Below are positions 30,028 through 39,335 of a stretch of DNA of 64,000 bases, in pieces. Both the position numbers and the translations under genes were made by a program. Origin of the DNA: Lacisediminihabitans profunda (GTDB taxonomy: Bacteria > Actinomycetota > Actinomycetes > Actinomycetales > Microbacteriaceae); assembly GCF_008040105.1 (NCBI RefSeq), contig NZ_VRMG01000008.1, positions 62,001-126,000 of the forward strand. Reading direction: 5' to 3'. The notes under the pieces were generated by a model, which saw only the letters and a list, made by a program, of their open reading frames with translations, did not search any database and was not told where the DNA came from. Position 1 is the stretch's first letter, and the number at the start of each line of letters is the position of its first letter.

Positions 30028-30118
30028 GGTCATCACCTCCTGCCTTGTGCCAGTTCGGGTCGTTGTCACTGCTGGGGCGGGTGCGACGGGTCGGATCCCC
30101 GGCGCACCCGCCGATCCG

Positions 30119-30691
30119 TTACGGACGGATCTGAGCGAGCGTGAAGGCGAGCTTCGAGAGGTCCGCGGCTGAGGCCACCGACTGACCGGTCGTGCCGGTC
30201 GTGTCGAGGAATTCGACCGTGAAGGTCACGTCGACCGTCGTCGTCGCATCCGACCCTGGTGTGATCGTGTAGGTGTTCGCACCATTCGCGGTGACCGCGG
30301 CGGAGCCGGCCGTCACGACCGGGGTAGCAGTCAGGTTGTAGTTGAGCACGCTCGCGAGCGCCGAGTCGGTCGTCACCGAGGCCGGATCGAAGCCGAAGCT
30401 CGCCTTGAGGTTCTTGCCCGTGGTCGAGAGGACGACCTTCTGGGTGAGCTTGACCTTGTCGCCGGGAACGATCTTCTGCGTTGCCGGGTCAAAGGTGGTG
30501 CCGTTGGCTACGCCCGGCGAGATGTCTGTCCACGTGGCCGTGCCCGACTTGGCGATGGCGAGTGTGCCGGTGGCGATGGTTCCGCCGCTCACGACTGCCG
30601 CGTCGTTCCAGAGCGCGAAGGTACCCGCGCCGCCGAGGAGGAGGGCGACACCGGCTGCACCGGCGATTGCGCCTTTGAGGAGCTTGTTCAT
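30119..30691 (-). CDS. Alternate-type signal peptide exported protein (RER_14450-like)
   Basis: A 190-residue exported protein and the likely first gene of the operon. It shows MNKLLKGAIAGAAGVALLL, then GAGTFALWNDAAVVSGG. This N-terminus fits the alternate-signal (TIGR04089-type) actinobacterial family matched to SipW peptidases. The mature domain is Thr/Ser-rich with a WTD segment and many beta strands, resembling TasA-like fibre proteins. The ATG at 30691 follows an AAAGGA ribosome site. The 91-nt gap to the next gene is the only real gap in the operon. Confidence 0.88.
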   Translation of the reverse strand: MNKLLKGAIAGAAGVALLLGGAGTFALWNDAAVVSGGTIATGTLAIAKSGTATWTDISPGVANGTTFDPATQKIVPGDKVKLTQKVVLSTTGKNLKASFGFDPASVTTDSALASVLNYNLTATPVVTAGSAAVTANGANTYTITPGSDATTTVDVTFTVEFLDTTGTTGQSVASAADLSKLAFTLAQIRP

Positions 30692-31185
30692 GATGATTCC
30701 TTTCGCGACAACTGCTGAGCGATGTCGGGTCATTGCAGTCCGCTGATCGGAATGCGAGTCGAGCTGGGGCGCCGCTGGTGCGGCCTCGCCCGTCCCTGGG
30801 CGCAGTGGGTGAGCGCTCCGGCTGCACCGTCGTACTGGCTTGTGGTGGTTCCCCTGGTCGGCCGGCTTCGTGGGTATTGGCCGAGCGTGAAAACTTCCCC
30901 CAGACGAATCCTCATACGGACAGACACACTTGTCTATCCTCTATTTGTCCCCAGTGCGAGGCACACCGATATACCGGTCTCGCTGCCCAAATCGGCGTCA
31001 AGACGTCAATCAACTACGGAATGCGTAGTTGAGGTGGCAATCTACAACGCAATTCGCAGACTTAAGAGGCGTGACGTTCCCAAGTGGGGTACATCAAAAT
31101 CGGGGTACAGCAACCCGTCGAGGCGGGTCCGTCTACCGGGGTACACCGAGGGGACACCCGAGGCCTGCCGAGGCGCAGAAGAGCG
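30692..31185. other. Gene-free region upstream of the SipW operon, with a 9-bp dyad
   Basis: I see no supportable gene in this stretch. It contains a perfect dyad, TCAACTACG (31010-31018) and CGTAGTTGA (31024-31032), around GAATG. The segment around 30895-31100 is distinctly more A/T-rich than the coding DNA around it, as expected for promoters. It probably holds the operon promoter and its control sites. Confidence 0.55.
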
Positions 31186-31221
31186 AAAAGGCCCGCCCCG
31201 CGCCTGAGCGCGAGACGGGCC
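31186..31221 (-). terminator. Intrinsic terminator after glgP
   Basis: On the minus strand, GGCCCG...GCGCG pairs with CGCGC...CGGGCC and is followed by TTTT (31186-31189 on the plus strand is AAAA). It lies 15 nt past the glgP stop and fits a GC-rich stem followed by a short U-run. Confidence 0.75.
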
Positions 31222-31235
31222 GGAGAGGTCGAGCT

Positions 31236-33794
31236 CTAGTTGGCGACCGTGATCAGTCCAAGCTCCGCCGGACTGGCGAGCAACGGATGCCGCGGCACCA
31301 CGCGCACGTTGTAGCCGAAGCTTCCCGCCCGCGACAGCACCACGGTGCCGGCGAACTGCACGGGATTGCCGGTGCCCTTCGTCGCGACGAGCTCGACCCG
31401 TTCCGGGTTCTCCAACTGGTCACCCTCGCGGGCGCGACCGTAGACGACCTCCACGGCCACATCGTCCGGGCTGAGCCCGTCGATGTTGACGTGCGCCCGC
31501 ACGTGCAGCTCGTCGCCCACCTGGGGCACGGCATCCACGCCCCCGGACTCCACGTGCGACACCGAGATGCGCGGCCAGGCGGCCGTCACCTTCGTCTTCC
31601 ACTCGGCGAGCGCGCGCGCGGGCGCGAAAGCGTCGGCCGAGATCGTGCGGGCCGCCGCGGCGGCCGGCAGGTACAGGCGCTCCACGTATTCGCGCACCAT
31701 GCGGTCGGCGGACAGCTCCGGCGAGAGCGTGGCGAGCGTGTGGCGGATCGCCTCCACCCACCGCACCGGCACGCCGTCGGCGTTGCGGTCGTAGAACCGC
31801 GGCGCGATCTGATGTTCGATGAGGTCGTAGAGCGAGTCCGCCTCGAGCTTGTCCCGCTCGGCGGCGTCCCCGGCCGAATCGGCGCTCGGGATGGCCCAGC
31901 CGTTCTCCTGGTCGTAGAACTCGGCCCACCAGCCGTCGAGAATCGACAGGTTGAGGGAGCCGTTGAGGGCCGCCTTCATGCCGGATGTGCCGCAGGCCTC
32001 GAGCGGGCGCAGCGGGTTGTTGAGCCACACGTCCGTTCCCGGATAGAGCAACTGCGCCATCCCGATGTCGTAGTTGGGCAGGAACACCATGCGCTTGCGC
32101 ACATCAGGCTCCTGGGCGAACTCCACGAGACGCTGGATGAGCCGCTTTCCCTCGTCGTCCGCGGGGTGCGACTTGCCCGCGATAACGATCTGCACCGGGC
32201 GCTGCGGATCGAGCAGGATCGAGCGGAGCCGCTCCGGGTCGTGAAGCATGAGGGTGAGCCGCTTGTAGGTGGGCACGCGCCGCGCGAACCCGATCGTCAG
32301 CACCTCCGGGTCGAGCATGTCCGCCACCCACGCCGGATCGCCGACACCGGGGTTGTGCACGCCCCACGCCTTGGCCACCCGGTGCCGCGCGTCCTTCACG
32401 AGCTGCGCCCGCATTCCGTTGCGTACCCTCCACAGGTCGCCGTCGCCGACCGCGGGCGACGACCAATCGGCAAGAGTCGTGTCCGACGTGCCGAGCTTCT
32501 CCTCGGCGAGCGCCACGAGCGACGGGTCGGTCCAGGTGGGCGCGTGCACGCCGTTCGTCACCGACGTGATGGGCACATCGACGTTGTCGAAACCGGGCCA
32601 GAGCGCCCCGAACATGCCGCGACTCACCTCTCCGTGCAGCCGGGACACCCCGTTCGCACGCTGGCCGAGGCGCAGTCCCATCACGGCCATGTTGAACGTG
32701 TTGGGGGTTCCGCCGTCGTAGTTCTCCGCGCCGAGGGCCAGGACATCGCCCACGTCGACTCCCGGCAGCAGGTCGGTGGAGAAGTACTGCTCGATGAGCG
32801 CGGAGTCGAAGCGGTCGATTCCGGCCGGCACCGGCGTGTGGGTGGTGAAGACCGTGCCGGCCCGCACCACCTGGAGCGCCTCGCTGAACGACAGCCCGTC
32901 GCCGATGAGGTCGCTGATGCGCTCGAGCCCAAGGAAGCCGGCGTGCCCCTCGTTGGTGTGGAAAAGCTCGGGAACCTCTGCGTCGGTGAGCTCGGAGAGC
33001 AGCTTGATGGCGCGCACTCCCCCGATCCCGAGAAGGAGTTCCTGCAGCAGGCGATGTTCGCCGCCGCCGCCGTACAGGCGATCGGTGACCGAGCGCATCG
33101 CGTCGTCGTTCTCCGGGATGTCCGTGTCGAGCAGCAGGAGCGGGATGCGGCCGACCGCAACCTGCCAGATGCGCGCGTACAGGGCGCCGCCGCCGGGGAG
33201 CGCGAGCGCCACCTGGGCTGCCGTGCCGTCCGGATGACGGAGCACCGACAGGGGCAGGCCGTCCGGGTCGAGAACGGGGTAGGCCTCCTCCTGCCAGCCA
33301 TCGGGGGAGATCGACTGGGCGAAGTAGCCCGACCGGTAGAACAGTCCGACGCCGATGATGGGCACTCCGAGGTCGGAGGCGCTCTTGAGGTGGTCGCCGG
33401 CAAGGATGCCGAGACCTCCTGAGTACTGCGGAAGTGCGGCCGCGATGCCGAATTCCGGGGAGAAGTAGCCGATCGCCTTCGGCGCATCGCTCGAACAGGA
33501 CTGCTGGTACCAGCGCGGTTCGCCGAGATACCGGTGGAGGTCGTCGCGCAGGGCGTTCGCCCGCGCCACGAATTCGCCGTTCACCGCGAGCTCGGCCAGC
33601 CGATCCGGTTCGATCTCGCCGAGTAGGGCTATCGGGTCGTGTCCGCTCGACTCCCACGTTTCTGGCGAGATGAATTCGAAAAGTTCCCGGGTGGGAAGGT
33701 GCCAGGACCAACGGAGGTTTGTCGCGAGCTCCTCGAGGGCGCCGAGCGAATCGGGCAGAACGGTGCGGACGGTAAATCGACGGATAGCCTTCAC
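31236..33794 (-). CDS. glgP: Alpha-glucan (maltodextrin/glycogen) phosphorylase
   Basis: An 852-residue GT35 phosphorylase that releases glucose-1-phosphate from alpha-1,4-glucan. The N-terminal DUF3417 domain (NLRWSWHLPTRELFEFI) marks the short actinobacterial subtype. The PLP lysine is at about 607 in GTSGMKAALNGSLN, and FHTNEGHAGFLGLER lies near the active site. It is divergent from glgE; the 136-nt gap contains the TGGATC/GATCCA dyad at 33825-33850. A terminator follows. Confidence 0.96.
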   Translation of the reverse strand: MKAIRRFTVRTVLPDSLGALEELATNLRWSWHLPTRELFEFISPETWESSGHDPIALLGEIEPDRLAELAVNGEFVARANALRDDLHRYLGEPRWYQQSCSSDAPKAIGYFSPEFGIAAALPQYSGGLGILAGDHLKSASDLGVPIIGVGLFYRSGYFAQSISPDGWQEEAYPVLDPDGLPLSVLRHPDGTAAQVALALPGGGALYARIWQVAVGRIPLLLLDTDIPENDDAMRSVTDRLYGGGGEHRLLQELLLGIGGVRAIKLLSELTDAEVPELFHTNEGHAGFLGLERISDLIGDGLSFSEALQVVRAGTVFTTHTPVPAGIDRFDSALIEQYFSTDLLPGVDVGDVLALGAENYDGGTPNTFNMAVMGLRLGQRANGVSRLHGEVSRGMFGALWPGFDNVDVPITSVTNGVHAPTWTDPSLVALAEEKLGTSDTTLADWSSPAVGDGDLWRVRNGMRAQLVKDARHRVAKAWGVHNPGVGDPAWVADMLDPEVLTIGFARRVPTYKRLTLMLHDPERLRSILLDPQRPVQIVIAGKSHPADDEGKRLIQRLVEFAQEPDVRKRMVFLPNYDIGMAQLLYPGTDVWLNNPLRPLEACGTSGMKAALNGSLNLSILDGWWAEFYDQENGWAIPSADSAGDAAERDKLEADSLYDLIEHQIAPRFYDRNADGVPVRWVEAIRHTLATLSPELSADRMVREYVERLYLPAAAAARTISADAFAPARALAEWKTKVTAAWPRISVSHVESGGVDAVPQVGDELHVRAHVNIDGLSPDDVAVEVVYGRAREGDQLENPERVELVATKGTGNPVQFAGTVVLSRAGSFGYNVRVVPRHPLLASPAELGLITVAN

Positions 33795-33930
33795 CGTTAC
33801 ACCCTAAGGGAGCCAACCAACCGATGGATCACGTTGTTTCAATCGATCCACCCGTGACCGGAACTCTGGGGACGCGGGGGCCACTCGTCAAGGGGGAGCG
33901 ATTTCGTTGCCAAGACGCTACGGTCAGAGT

Positions 33931-35931
33931 GTGACAGTGGCATACGAACCGAAGATGGGCCGAATCCCGATCAGGGCACTCTCCCCGCAACAGCCCGAGA
34001 ACAATTGGCCGGCGAAGGCCTTCGTCGGCGAAGTCGTTCCGTTCGAGGCCACCGTGTTCAAGGAGGGCCACGACGTTCTCGGCGTCGACCTCCTGCTCAC
34101 CGGCCCGGACGGGGTGCAGTCGAAACACCGCATGGTTGAGGTCGGCAAGGGGCTCGACCGGTGGCAGGCCCACGCCCTTCTCGATGTTCAGGGCACCTGG
34201 GTCTACCGCGTGCAGGCCTGGAACGACGAGTGGGCCACCTGGCTGCACAACGCCGAGATCAAGGTGCCGGCCGGCATCGACGTGTCTCTCATGCTCCTCA
34301 TGGGGAGCCGGCTCCTCGCCCGCGCGGCGAAGGCCGACCCAGAGAACAAGGTGCTCAAGGATGCCGCGAAGGTGATCGCCAGCAAGAGCGTCGCCCCGCT
34401 CCTGCGCCTCGCCGCCGCGACGGATCCGCGAGTCACCGAGGAGATCGAGAAGCAACCGCTCGCCACCCTCGTCACCAAGAGCGCACCGCTCGAGGTGCGC
34501 GTCGAACGGACCCGCGCCGGCGCCGGGAGCTGGTACGAATTCTTCCCCCGCTCCGAGGGCGCCAAGAAGGCCAAGAACGGCACCTGGACCAGCGGCACCT
34601 TCCGCACCGCCGCCCGGCGGCTCCCGGCAGTGGCCGGCATGGGCTTCGACGTGATCTACCTGCCGCCCATCCACCCCATCGGCGTGAGCTTCCGCAAGGG
34701 ACCGAACAACACCCTCAACCCCACGCCGGCCGACCCGGGTTCCCCCTGGGCGATCGGATCGAAGGAGGGCGGGCACGACGCCATCCATCCCGACCTCGGC
34801 ACGGTGGTCGACTTCACCACCTTCGTCGACACGGCCAGGAAGAGCGGCCTCGAGGTGGCGATCGACCTCGCTCTGCAGTGCTCCCCCGACCACCCGTGGG
34901 TCACCGAGCATCCCGAGTGGTTCACGACCCTGCCCGACGGCACTATCGCGTACGCGGAGAACCCACCCAAGAAGTACCAGGACATCTACCCGCTCAACTT
35001 CGACAACGACCCGATCGGCATCCGCGAGGAGGTGCTGCGGATCGTCAAGCACTGGATCGGGCTCGGCGTCAGCATCTTCCGCGTGGACAACCCGCACACG
35101 AAGCCGCTGCAGTTCTGGGAATGGCTCCTGCACGAGGTCAACACCGAGTTTCCGGATGTCGTGTTCCTCGCCGAGGCGTTCACCCGGCCGGCGATGATGT
35201 ACTCGCTCGGGCAGGTCGGCTTCCAGCAGTCGTACACCTACTTCACCTGGCGCAACACGAAGCTCGAGCTCGAGGAGTTCCTCACCGGCCTCTCGCACGA
35301 ACTCTCGGATTTCTTCCGGCCGAACCTCTTCGTGAACACCCCGGACATCCTCACCGAATACCTTCAGTTCGGCGGCCCGGCCGCGTACAAGATCCGCGCG
35401 GCGATCGCCGCGACGGCTTCCCCGTCCTGGGGCGTGTACGCGGGGTATGAGCTCTACGAGAACGTCGCGCGGCCGGGCTCGGAAGAGAACATCGACAACG
35501 AGAAGTACGAGTACAAGTCCCGAGACTTCGCGAAGGCCGAGGCGGAGGGCCATTCGCTCGCCCCCTACATCACCCGGCTCAATACGATCAGGGCCGAGCA
35601 TCCGGCGCTTCGCCAGCTGCGCAACCTCGACGTGCACTGGAGCGATGACGACTCGATCCTCGTCTACAGCAAGTACCTCGACGGCCGCTTCACGCGCTCC
35701 GGCCGGGGGGACGCGCTCATCATCGTGGCGAACGTCGACCCGCACTCGGTGCGCGAGACGACGGTGCACCTCGATCCGACCCGTTTCGGCCTCGAGCCCG
35801 GGGAGGAATTCGAGGTGACGGATCTCATCACGAAACAGAAGTTCAGTTGGGGCACAGACAACTACGTCAGGCTCGATGCCTTCACCGAACCGGTGCATAT
35901 CCTGCGAGTCGAACTCCCGAGAGGCAAGTAA
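33931..35931 (+). CDS. glgE: Alpha-1,4-glucan:maltose-1-phosphate maltosyltransferase
   Basis: A GH13_3 enzyme of about 666 residues that extends alpha-1,4-glucan with maltose-1-phosphate. Domain N (about 10-110) is followed by the barrel: AIDLALQCSPDHPWV, the nucleophile in FRVDNPHTKP and the acid/base in FLAEAFTRPAMM. Starts are ambiguous: TTG 33907 has a weak GGGGGAG site, GTG 33931 is chosen, and ATG 33955 marks the conserved opening GRIPIRALSP. It is directly followed by glgB with no gap. The maltose-1-phosphate source (TreS-Pep2 or GlgM) is not in the window. Confidence 0.95.
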   Translation: MTVAYEPKMGRIPIRALSPQQPENNWPAKAFVGEVVPFEATVFKEGHDVLGVDLLLTGPDGVQSKHRMVEVGKGLDRWQAHALLDVQGTWVYRVQAWNDEWATWLHNAEIKVPAGIDVSLMLLMGSRLLARAAKADPENKVLKDAAKVIASKSVAPLLRLAAATDPRVTEEIEKQPLATLVTKSAPLEVRVERTRAGAGSWYEFFPRSEGAKKAKNGTWTSGTFRTAARRLPAVAGMGFDVIYLPPIHPIGVSFRKGPNNTLNPTPADPGSPWAIGSKEGGHDAIHPDLGTVVDFTTFVDTARKSGLEVAIDLALQCSPDHPWVTEHPEWFTTLPDGTIAYAENPPKKYQDIYPLNFDNDPIGIREEVLRIVKHWIGLGVSIFRVDNPHTKPLQFWEWLLHEVNTEFPDVVFLAEAFTRPAMMYSLGQVGFQQSYTYFTWRNTKLELEEFLTGLSHELSDFFRPNLFVNTPDILTEYLQFGGPAAYKIRAAIAATASPSWGVYAGYELYENVARPGSEENIDNEKYEYKSRDFAKAEAEGHSLAPYITRLNTIRAEHPALRQLRNLDVHWSDDDSILVYSKYLDGRFTRSGRGDALIIVANVDPHSVRETTVHLDPTRFGLEPGEEFEVTDLITKQKFSWGTDNYVRLDAFTEPVHILRVELPRGK

Positions 35932-38163
35932 ATGGCCAAGGACGTCGACAAGAAGTCGCCCAAGATCACCGCTCCAGCGACGGCGAAGGCGAAGTCCGCG
36001 GCGTCCACGCTGCCCGAGCTGCACCCGGGCCTCGTGCGCGCCCTGGTGGATGCGGTGCACCCGCAGCCCCACGCGACCCTCGGCCAGCATCCGGTCGACG
36101 GCGGATTCGTGATCCGCACCGTGCGGCCGCTCGCCGAGGCGGTCACCGCGATCCGCGCCGACGGCTCCCGGGTGCCGCTCGAGCATCTCGCCGACGGTCT
36201 CTGGCAGGGACTGGCTCCCGGTGAGGGGCAGGCGTACACGCTCGAGACGAAATACGCGAACGGACCGGACTGGATCACCGACGACCCCTACCGGTTTGTG
36301 CCCTCGGTGGGCGACGTGGACCTCTACCTGTGGGGCCAGGGCCGCCACGAGCAGCTCTGGCAGGTCTTCGGGGCGCACTTCCGTCCGCACGAGGACATCG
36401 AGGGGACCAGCTTCTCGGTCTGGGCCCCGCACGCCACGGCCGCGCGGGTGCTCGGTGACTTCAACGGCTGGAATGGCGTCGGCCACGCCATGCGCCGACT
36501 CGACGACAACGGTGTCTGGGAACTCTTCGTTCCCGGGCTCACCCCGGGCACCGCCTACAAGTTCGAGCTGCGCACCGCCCAGGGCAACTGGGTGACCCGC
36601 GCCGACCCGATGGCCCGCTACACCGAGGTGCCGCCGGCGACGGCGTCCAAGGTCGGACAGACTCTCTTCGAGTGGAGCGACGGCGACTGGCTGTCGGCCC
36701 GCGGCGCCCGCGACCCGCACAACTCGCCGCTGAGCGTCTACGAGATCCACCTCGGTTCCTGGCGGCCGGGACTCGGCTACCGCGCACTCGCCGACGAGCT
36801 CATCGACTACATCCACGAGACCGGCTTCACCCACGTGGAGTTCATGCCGCTCGCCGAGCACCCGTTCGGCGGGTCGTGGGGCTACCAGGTGACCGGGTAC
36901 TTCGCCCCGACCAGCCGCTTCGGGCATCCCGACGACCTCCGTTACCTGATCGACCGCCTGCACAACGCCGACATCGGCGTGATCATGGACTGGGTTCCCG
37001 CCCACTTCCCCAAGGACGAGTGGGCGCTCGCCAACTTCGACGGCCAGCCCCTCTACGAGCACTCCGATCCGCGCCGCGGCGAGCAGCCGGACTGGGGAAC
37101 GCTCGTCTTCAACTTCGGCGATTCGCACGTGCGCAACTTCCTCGTGGCGAACGCGCTCTACTGGCTCGAGGACTTCCACATCGACGGCCTCCGCGTCGAC
37201 GCCGTCGCCTCCATGCTCTACCTCGACTACTCGCGCGAGGAGGGCCAGTGGGAGCCGAACAAGTTCGGCGGCCGGGAGAACCTCGAGGCGATCGGCTTCC
37301 TGCAGGAGGTCAACGCCACGGCATACAAGCGCAATCCGGGCATCCTGATGATCGCGGAGGAGTCGACGGCGTGGCCGGGTGTCACGAAGCCGACCGACGC
37401 ACCGGGTCTCGGGTTCGGCCTCAAGTGGAACATGGGCTGGATGCACGACAGCCTCGCGTACATGGAGGAAGACCCCATGTACCGCTCGTATCACCACAAC
37501 GAGATCACCTTCAGCATGGTCTACGCGTACACCGAGAACTTCCTGCTGCCGATCAGCCACGACGAGGTCGTGCACGGCAAGGGGTCGCTGTTGCACAAGA
37601 TGCCGGGCGACCAGTGGCAGAAGCTCGCGAACCTGCGCGCCTACCTCGCCTTCATGTGGGCGCACCCCGGCAAGCAGCTGCTGTTCATGGGCCAGGAGTT
37701 CGGGCAGCCGAGCGAGTGGTCCGAGCAGCGCGGGCTCGACTGGTGGATCCTCGACCAGCCGGTGCACCGCGGGCTGCTCACCATGGTGGGGCACCTCAAC
37801 CGGGTGTACCGCGAGCAGCCGGCCCTGTGGTCACGCGACAACGACCCGGGCGGGTTCGAGTGGCTCGACGCGAGCGACGCGGCCCACAACGTGGTGTCGT
37901 TCCTGCGCTGGGACAACGACGGCAATCCGATCGCCATCCTGATGAACTTCTCCGGGAATCCGGTCGGCCCCTATCGGGTCGGCCTGCCGTTCGCCGGCGA
38001 GTGGGAGGAGATCCTCAACACGGACGCCTCGGAGTACGGCGGATCCGGCGTGGGCAACTATGGCTCGGTCACCGCGGTCGAGCAGTCCTGGGCCGGGCGT
38101 CCGGCCTCGGTGGAACTCACCCTGCCCCCGCTGGCCGGCCTCTGGCTCAAGCTCAAGCGCTAG
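35932..38163 (+). CDS. glgB: 1,4-alpha-glucan branching enzyme
   Basis: A 743-residue GH13_9 branching enzyme. A long N-terminal module precedes CBM48 (WAPHATAARVLGDFNGWN). The catalytic barrel follows with HIDGLRVDAVASMLYLDYSR (nucleophile D), MIAEESTAWP (acid/base E) and ISHDEVVHGKGSL. ATG begins immediately after the glgE TAA, so the pair is coupled. GlgE elongates and GlgB branches, as in the mycobacterial GlgE pathway. The first 25 residues are a Lys/Ala-rich tail. Confidence 0.97.
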   Translation: MAKDVDKKSPKITAPATAKAKSAASTLPELHPGLVRALVDAVHPQPHATLGQHPVDGGFVIRTVRPLAEAVTAIRADGSRVPLEHLADGLWQGLAPGEGQAYTLETKYANGPDWITDDPYRFVPSVGDVDLYLWGQGRHEQLWQVFGAHFRPHEDIEGTSFSVWAPHATAARVLGDFNGWNGVGHAMRRLDDNGVWELFVPGLTPGTAYKFELRTAQGNWVTRADPMARYTEVPPATASKVGQTLFEWSDGDWLSARGARDPHNSPLSVYEIHLGSWRPGLGYRALADELIDYIHETGFTHVEFMPLAEHPFGGSWGYQVTGYFAPTSRFGHPDDLRYLIDRLHNADIGVIMDWVPAHFPKDEWALANFDGQPLYEHSDPRRGEQPDWGTLVFNFGDSHVRNFLVANALYWLEDFHIDGLRVDAVASMLYLDYSREEGQWEPNKFGGRENLEAIGFLQEVNATAYKRNPGILMIAEESTAWPGVTKPTDAPGLGFGLKWNMGWMHDSLAYMEEDPMYRSYHHNEITFSMVYAYTENFLLPISHDEVVHGKGSLLHKMPGDQWQKLANLRAYLAFMWAHPGKQLLFMGQEFGQPSEWSEQRGLDWWILDQPVHRGLLTMVGHLNRVYREQPALWSRDNDPGGFEWLDASDAAHNVVSFLRWDNDGNPIAILMNFSGNPVGPYRVGLPFAGEWEEILNTDASEYGGSGVGNYGSVTAVEQSWAGRPASVELTLPPLAGLWLKLKR

Positions 38164-38197
38164 GCGCCGCTCCCCCGCGCCCGTCGCCCCCCTCTTC

Positions 38198-38289
38198 CCC
38201 TTCCGAAATCCATGCATTCCTGCTCGACACGCCGTCTGGCGGCCTAGTTGAGCGGCGAGTCAGACCGGATTGCATGGATTTCGGAAGGG
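38198..38289. repeat. Intergenic palindromic element, 19-bp perfect arms
   Basis: CCCTTCCGAAATCCATGCA (38198-38216) is the exact inverse of TGCATGGATTTCGGAAGGG (38271-38289). The 54-nt loop begins with CTCGAC 7 nt in, followed by a small CGCC/GGCG hairpin. It lies in the 257-nt convergent gap between glgB and the ybbN-like gene. There is no T-tract, so it is more than a simple terminator. It belongs with the 5-kb and 49-kb elements. Confidence 0.85.
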
Positions 38290-38290
38290 C

Positions 38291-38388
38291 AGGCCGGGAA
38301 GGGCAGGCCGGAGAGAGTAGGCCGGGGAGGGCAGGCCGGAGAGAGTAGGCCGGAGAGAGTAGGCCGGGGAGGGCGGGACGGAGAGGAC
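38291..38388. repeat. Seven tandem 14-bp repeats
   Basis: Alternating units near AGGCCGGAGAGAGT and AGGCCGGGGAGGGC run without gaps for seven copies. They start one base after the palindrome's right arm. The first copies are nearly identical and the last is diverged. The repeat sits just before the ybbN-like stop and is purine-rich on the plus strand. Confidence 0.9.
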
Positions 38389-38420
38389 GGGGCGGGACGG
38401 CGGGCGGATGTCCGCGCGGG

Positions 38421-39335
38421 TCAGTAGAGCAGCGTCGTGAGGCGACGGCGGGCCGCCACCACCCGAGGATCGTCCACTCCGGCGATCTCGAAGTAGTCGA
38501 GCAGCCGGGTGCGCACCGCATCCTTGCCAGCCGCATCGAGGGTCGGGAACAGGTCGAGGAGGCGCGCGAACGCGTCCTCGAGATGGCCGCCGGACACGTC
38601 GAGGTCGGCCACGGCGAGCTGCGCGGGGAGTTCGCCGGGCGCTGCGGCGGCGGCCGAACGGATGTCGGCGGCCGTCGCCGTGCCGAGTCGGGCGAGCAGC
38701 GACACCTGGGCGAGCCCGGCCACGGCGAGCCGATCGCGCGGATCTTGCGCGATCGCCGTCTTGTACTCGGCGATCGCGGTGCCGTAGTCGCCGGCGGCGA
38801 TGGCGTCGTAGGCCTCCTGGTGGTGCGGCGGAAGAGGCAACTCCTCCGGCTCCGCCGGGACGGCGCCCGCGGCGTCCGGGGACACGGTGCCGGTGACGCC
38901 ATTCTGCGCGGCCAGGGTCGCGAGCTGCTCGAGCACCTGCCGGACATCCGCCTCGGATAGCTCGCCCTCGTAGAGGGCGATGGGGCGTCCGCCGATCACC
39001 GCGGCGACGGTTGGAGCCGCCGTGGCGTGGAACGCCTGCTGCAGCTGCGGGTTCGCGGCGGCATCGACCGTGGCCAGGACGAATCGACCGGCGTATTCCG
39101 TCACGACCCGGGTGAGGGTTGGCGATGGTGTGCCCACGTAGAGCTCCACGACCACGGGCACGGTCTGCGAGAGATCCAGGATGCCCGTGAAGTTGGCATC
39201 GGTGCCGTCGACGACGAGGGAGGGAACGGCCGCGGGGGCGACCGGAGCTCCCGCGGGCGGGGCAGGCGGCCGAACGAGGGAGGACAGGTCGACTGCCCCC
39301 CGGAGGTTGGCCGAGGATGGCGGGGTGTTGGTCAC
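38421..39335 (-). CDS. YbbN-like thioredoxin-fold/TPR protein
   Basis: A 304-residue protein like co-chaperone YbbN (CnoX). A thioredoxin-like domain (about 40-150) is followed by tetratricopeptide-type helices (about 165-300, with AYDAIAAGDYGTAIAEYKTA). The thioredoxin CxxC is replaced by TPSP in VELYVGTPSPTL, so it cannot do dithiol redox chemistry. A Pro/Ala-rich N-terminal tail precedes the domain. GTG overlaps the stop of the upstream membrane protein by 4 nt, so the two are coupled. Confidence 0.85.
   Translation of the reverse strand: MTNTPPSSANLRGAVDLSSLVRPPAPPAGAPVAPAAVPSLVVDGTDANFTGILDLSQTVPVVVELYVGTPSPTLTRVVTEYAGRFVLATVDAAANPQLQQAFHATAAPTVAAVIGGRPIALYEGELSEADVRQVLEQLATLAAQNGVTGTVSPDAAGAVPAEPEELPLPPHHQEAYDAIAAGDYGTAIAEYKTAIAQDPRDRLAVAGLAQVSLLARLGTATAADIRSAAAAAPGELPAQLAVADLDVSGGHLEDAFARLLDLFPTLDAAGKDAVRTRLLDYFEIAGVDDPRVVAARRRLTTLLY

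Noticed and set aside
30734-31207. Plus-strand frames in the SipW upstream region
   Set aside because: They have no start signals, and their translation is unstructured with poor codon pattern.
31029-33422. Plus-strand frame of nearly 800 codons
   Set aside because: It is antisense to glgP, which has full family motifs, and shows no recognisable domain.
33829-37794. Open frame of over 1,300 codons on the minus strand
   Set aside because: It lies antisense to glgE and glgB, and its translation is the low-complexity Val/Glu/Arg mix typical of an opposite-strand GC-rich shadow.
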